DNA of 8,635 nt from an uncultured Legionellaceae bacterium (GTDB lineage Bacteria > Pseudomonadota > Gammaproteobacteria > Legionellales > Legionellaceae): assembly GCA_903887975.1 (NCBI GenBank), contig CAISSD010000101.1:1-8635 (forward strand), read 5' to 3'. Positions 5,610-8,635 of this stretch are shown here, piece by piece (position 1 is the stretch's first letter; each line of letters starts with the position of its first letter). Made by a program: the position numbers and the translations under genes. The notes beneath the pieces are model-generated. The model did not search any database, was not told where the DNA came from, and was given only the letters and a program-made list of their open reading frames with translations.

Positions 5610-6464
5610 ATGACAGTTTATGTTTTTCCTGGCCAAGGTTCGCAAAAAATAGGGATGGGTGAGACTTTGTTTGGCGCTTATCCTGAGTTATTGAATCAGG
5701 CCAATGAGATTCTTGGTTATGATCTGGCAGCACTTTGTCTGAATGACGTTGATGGACAGTTGAATCAAACTCAATTCACCCAACCTGCGTTGTATGTGGT
5801 CAATGCGATGTGTTATTTTGATTTGATGGCGCAGCGCCCCAAAGTACCTAATTATGTGATGGGGCATAGTTTGGGTGAATACAATGCCTTGTTGGCGGCT
5901 GGTGTGTTTGACTTTGCCACGGGGCTTCGCTTGGTGCAAGAGCGAGGTCGGTTGATGAGCTTGGCAAAACGTGGTGGGATGATGGCGGTGATTGGTTTAT
6001 CTACAGATGCCATTCAATCTATTTTGGCCCATCATGCGAACGATGCTTCTTGGTGCATTGCCAATTATAATTCGTTGATGCAATCGGTGATTTCAGGACC
6101 ACGTGAATCCATGGATGCGCTACAAAAGGCATTTGAACAAAGTGATGCCAAAATGGTGGTGCCATTGGCTGTTAGTGGCGCGTTTCATTCGCCTTTGATG
6201 CAAGAAGCAAGCCAACAATTTAAAACTTTTTTGCAACAATTTGAGTATAAAAACCCCAAGATCCCCGTGATTGCCAACACTAATGCCAAACCTTATGAAG
6301 GAGAATCCGTTGTGGTTGAACAATTGGCACATCAAATGACCCAACCCGTATTGTGGACGGATATGGTTCAATCGATGCTTACAAAATGTGAAACTGAGTT
6401 TGTCGAGGTGGGGCCAGGTAAAGTGTTAAGCGGGTTGATTCGGCGCATTCAAAATCAGCAATAA
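5610..6464 (+). CDS. fabD: Malonyl-CoA:ACP acyltransferase (FabD family, resembling trans-AT PKS acyltransferases)
   Basis: A complete 284-residue acyltransferase that transfers malonyl from CoA to an acyl carrier protein. All catalytic landmarks are present: FPGQGSQ (6-12), nucleophile Ser87 in GHSLGE, Arg112 in ERGRLM, His193 in GAFHS and Gln242 in HQMTQPV. The GAFHS motif fits malonyl specificity. Start: AAGAGG at 5598-5603 is six bases before the ATG at 5610; the TTG at 5604 and ATG at 5607 are too close. It is somewhat shorter than E. coli FabD (309 aa). Segments such as QLNQTQFTQPALYVVNAM (50-67), GHSLGEYNAL and ANYNS (151-155) are, as I remember the family, typical of stand-alone ATs serving trans-AT polyketide synthases rather than of housekeeping FabD. 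There is no fabH, fabG, acpP or fabF next to it. It could still be the cell's ordinary FabD at an unusual locus. Confidence 0.92.
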   Translation: MTVYVFPGQGSQKIGMGETLFGAYPELLNQANEILGYDLAALCLNDVDGQLNQTQFTQPALYVVNAMCYFDLMAQRPKVPNYVMGHSLGEYNALLAAGVFDFATGLRLVQERGRLMSLAKRGGMMAVIGLSTDAIQSILAHHANDASWCIANYNSLMQSVISGPRESMDALQKAFEQSDAKMVVPLAVSGAFHSPLMQEASQQFKTFLQQFEYKNPKIPVIANTNAKPYEGESVVVEQLAHQMTQPVLWTDMVQSMLTKCETEFVEVGPGKVLSGLIRRIQNQQ

Positions 6465-6594
6465 TAAATCTGGTAGCTCCATTTTAACGATAAATATGGA
6501 TATACTAAGTTAATTTTGTCGATATAAATAACGCTTGTATTCCAAGCTTATGCCCGTTAATCTGAAATAGAACCCTCTAAAATAAGGATATTTT

Positions 6595-6789
6595 ATGTCG
6601 TTGATTCATTTGATTGTTTTGATTGCGTTGGTTGGGGTGATTTTATGGGGCGTGAATGTGTATATTCCGATGGCGCCATTGATTAAAAGTTTGTTGAATT
6701 TTGTGGTTTTTGTGGTGTTGGTGATTTATGTTCTACAGTTTTTTGGTGTGATCAAAACAATTCTGCCTTTTCCAGATGTGTTTAAGTAA
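6595..6789 (+). CDS. Small two-helix inner-membrane protein, Thivi_2564 family-like
   Basis: A 64-residue, very hydrophobic protein. The ATG at 6595 is preceded by AAGGA (6584-6588) six bases upstream, a strong ribosome binding site that supports a real gene. Two membrane helices are evident, about residues 3-22 (ending in WGVN) and 33-54, joined by a short loop with YIPM and a lysine. The WxVNxYIPM turn followed by a helix with VVVxxxVLxFFG is the pattern I associate with the small Thivi_2564 family of unknown function. It follows the acyltransferase by 130 bases on the same strand, and a GC-rich hairpin follows its stop. Function unknown. Confidence 0.8.
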   Translation: MSLIHLIVLIALVGVILWGVNVYIPMAPLIKSLLNFVVFVVLVIYVLQFFGVIKTILPFPDVFK

Positions 6790-6796
6790 CGTTATT

Positions 6797-6817
6797 GGAG
6801 GGGGATTCTTCCCCTCC
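6797..6817. terminator. GC-rich hairpin between convergent genes, probable shared transcript end
   Basis: GGAGGGG (6797-6803) pairs perfectly with CCCCTCC (6811-6817) around a seven-base loop. It begins seven bases after the stop of the 64-aa membrane protein and directly abuts the stop codon of the MscS-like gene on the other strand. There is no T-run on either side, so it is not a textbook Rho-independent terminator; it may instead protect 3' ends of both messages. Confidence 0.55.
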
Positions 6818-8635
6818 CTATGCCCTATCAGAATGCGTTTTGATGAACATTTTCTTCTTTTTAAAGGCTTGATTGATGTTTAAATACAAATCACTAACCA
6901 CTTGATTTTTTTTGTGGACATTTTTAACGAAACATTCAAGTCTAATACTCTGGGTTTCAAACAAAACGATGGGTTGATTGGGCTTCTTGTGTACAATATC
7001 AGGGTTTTGAGCAGCAAGTTCTAATAATATATCTTTGATTGCAAACAAATCTTCATCAGGATCCACGGTTAATTCAATGGATATTGAATAAAAATTATTT
7101 TTATGGGCAGTATAATTAATCATAGAATCTTTGCCGAGATAAAACATGCCATTGGGGATGATGATTTCAGCATGGTTTAATGTTAACAGTTGAATGTTAA
7201 ATGGCCCAATTTTCTCTACAAATCCTTCATGACCATGAATGGCAATATAATCATTCACTTGAAATGGTTTGGTCAATAACAGTAAAAATCCGCTAATTAA
7301 GTTACTGATGTGATCTTTGATGCCAAAGCCCAAAACCAAGGTGAGCGCACTGAAAAAGAAAGTTAATTTACTGACATTAAAGCCTAAGAATAATAAAGCA
7401 ACCAATCCCGATAGAAAAAATACGATATACAACAAAATTAAAGAAACAATTTTTTGGCTAAAGGGTTCGAGATTAGAGAATTTGTAAATCATGATTTTTC
7501 TTGCAAAAGCTCTTCCTATCAATATGCCACCACAAAAATTATTCATGGCCATAACAATTTTTGTCAATTGATAGCTTCCTATTTGTGTATCATGGAGTTT
7601 GATGACGATCAAATCTTTGAAATAACTGGGGGTATGCCATAAACTTAACAAAGCAAAAAATAATAGTATCAACAATGGAGTATTTAGAATGAGCCGAAAC
7701 CAAAATAATTCAATGATGGTGTATTGTTGAGAGACGCCAATCAAGCTTCTGAATGTTTGTGATGCCACGTATTTTGGTTGACTGAGTAATTCATACACAT
7801 GTCCTAAAAATTTAGAATAGTAAATAAAGACAACAACAGTAATAAAGCTTACCAGCAATTCTGGAATGAGGTACAAAGCCAAATGATGGTAGCCCAAAAT
7901 TGTGGCCATCATCATGATGAGCCAAATTGTGATGGCCAAATAATGACTTCGTTTATAAACTGATGGAGCCCATTTAAAATGCGTCGCAAAGAACATTAGA
8001 ATGTCTTGAGAAAGATACAAGAAAAATGTAGTGAGTGTCATAATACACCCAACATTAAATAAATTTCTTGATGAGTCAGAAATGTTTTGATGCATCAATA
8101 AAAGATGTATTTGGAATAAAATAAATCCTATGGTGGCAAATAAAGTAATATGGCGTTCAATTTTGTGATAAAAATCGACCTTCATCCACGATTGTTGTGT
8201 CGATAGCAACCATACAACAATCGATACAAAAGAAAAAACATAAAGCCATTGATGGTTGAAATCGAGTAGTTCAAAGGGCATTGTAAGGTTTTTTGAAAAT
8301 TGTGCGAACGATATCACTATATTGATATAAATGACGCTCAAAAAAAACAATACACTATAATAAACGGTTTTTAACTTAGGCCAACAGTGACCTTTCATGA
8401 TTAATAATAAATACTCTTGCATTAAGACTAGAAAAACCACATAAAGTGTCAAGCCATCAAAGGCTAAAACCAATAGAGGCTTGGGTGATGCATGCATCCA
8501 TAGTGCATTAAAAAAAATAACCAATGCCAAGATGGGCAGTAAAAGTGGCGCACGATTGGCTAAAAATAACTCGGTCAATCGAAGGTTATGAGCGATTTTT
8601 TTTGATGATTTTTTTCGTGTAAAATGGTGTATCAT
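6818..8635 (-). CDS. MscS-family mechanosensitive ion channel, large multi-helix type (5' end at window edge)
   Basis: 605 residues are visible and begin with an ATG at the very last bases of the window, so the true start may lie further out. About ten or eleven hydrophobic helices span roughly residues 29-455. The C-terminal MscS core is clear: a glycine-rich pore helix LVLGFGIKDHISNLISGFLL (433-452), then KPFQVNDYIAI (456-466), a GFVEKIG beta segment (471-477), IIIPNGMF (491-498) and MINYT (505-509), followed by a cytosolic alpha/beta domain and a lysine-rich end. This organisation fits large MscS relatives (MscK/YbdG/YnaI-like in having extra N-terminal helices) that open under membrane tension to release solutes on hypo-osmotic shock. 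It lacks an evident signal peptide or large periplasmic domain. It converges on the small membrane-protein gene, separated only by a hairpin. Confidence 0.9.
   Translation of the reverse strand: MIHHFTRKKSSKKIAHNLRLTELFLANRAPLLLPILALVIFFNALWMHASPKPLLVLAFDGLTLYVVFLVLMQEYLLLIMKGHCWPKLKTVYYSVLFFLSVIYINIVISFAQFSKNLTMPFELLDFNHQWLYVFSFVSIVVWLLSTQQSWMKVDFYHKIERHITLFATIGFILFQIHLLLMHQNISDSSRNLFNVGCIMTLTTFFLYLSQDILMFFATHFKWAPSVYKRSHYLAITIWLIMMMATILGYHHLALYLIPELLVSFITVVVFIYYSKFLGHVYELLSQPKYVASQTFRSLIGVSQQYTIIELFWFRLILNTPLLILLFFALLSLWHTPSYFKDLIVIKLHDTQIGSYQLTKIVMAMNNFCGGILIGRAFARKIMIYKFSNLEPFSQKIVSLILLYIVFFLSGLVALLFLGFNVSKLTFFFSALTLVLGFGIKDHISNLISGFLLLLTKPFQVNDYIAIHGHEGFVEKIGPFNIQLLTLNHAEIIIPNGMFYLGKDSMINYTAHKNNFYSISIELTVDPDEDLFAIKDILLELAAQNPDIVHKKPNQPIVLFETQSIRLECFVKNVHKKNQVVSDLYLNINQAFKKKKMFIKTHSDRA

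Noticed and set aside
1..6464. The dioxygenase and the acyltransferase as parts of one biosynthetic cluster
   Set aside because: They are separated by about 5.3 kb of unrelated genes mostly on the other strand, and no carrier protein, ketosynthase or NRPS module is visible; the idea rests on enzyme type alone.
6465..6594. Promoter for the 64-aa membrane protein (TATACT at 6501-6506, TATAAA at 6523-6528)
   Set aside because: Both are plausible -10 boxes in AT-rich DNA but neither has an acceptable -35 partner or an extended -10; co-transcription from the acyltransferase is equally possible.

Overview
The window is about 8.6 kb of AT-rich (roughly 40% GC by eye) chromosomal DNA, most likely from a gammaproteobacterium. 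A member of the Legionellales is my best guess, from the small low-GC genes, the SseB-family and Thivi_2564-family proteins, and the RMF-like small protein. This placement is inference from gene content, not from any marker gene. No rRNA, tRNA, CRISPR array or transposase was seen. Coding density is high and no gene-free stretch exceeds about 210 bases.

Layout, left to right: (1) the 3' end of a TauD/TfdA-type Fe(II)/2-oxoglutarate dioxygenase on +, overlapping tail to tail by 31 bp with (2) a LOG-family ('lysine decarboxylase'-like) protein on - that appears to carry a signal peptide; (3) a YaiI/YqxD family protein on -; (4) on +, a 124-aa protein with an RMF-like segment plus a C-terminal membrane helix, behind a structured leader; (5) an intergenic foldback, an imperfect inverted repeat spanning about 142 bp; (6) an SseB-family protein on -; (7) an AAA ATPase with a C-terminal DUF4143/PD-(D/E)XK-like part on -, preceded by a perfect 14+14 bp inverted repeat placed over its predicted promoter and ribosome binding site; (8) a class I CPD photolyase on -; (9) divergently on +, a stand-alone malonyl-CoA:ACP acyltransferase that reads more like a trans-acting polyketide-synthase AT than a housekeeping FabD; (10) a 64-aa two-helix membrane protein on +; (11) on -, a large MscS-family channel protein that runs to the right edge.

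The genes do not form one pathway. Most are single transcription units in changing orientation, typical of an accessory or loosely organised chromosomal region. Possible links are only loose: the dioxygenase and the acyltransferase are both enzyme types seen in secondary metabolism, and the photolyase, mechanosensitive channel and RMF-like protein all fit stress survival.

No complete new system is demonstrated. The points most worth a second look are the dyad operator in front of the DUF4143 ATPase, the membrane-tailed RMF-like protein, the trans-AT-like acyltransferase without fab neighbours, the apparently exported LOG protein, and the 142-bp foldback.
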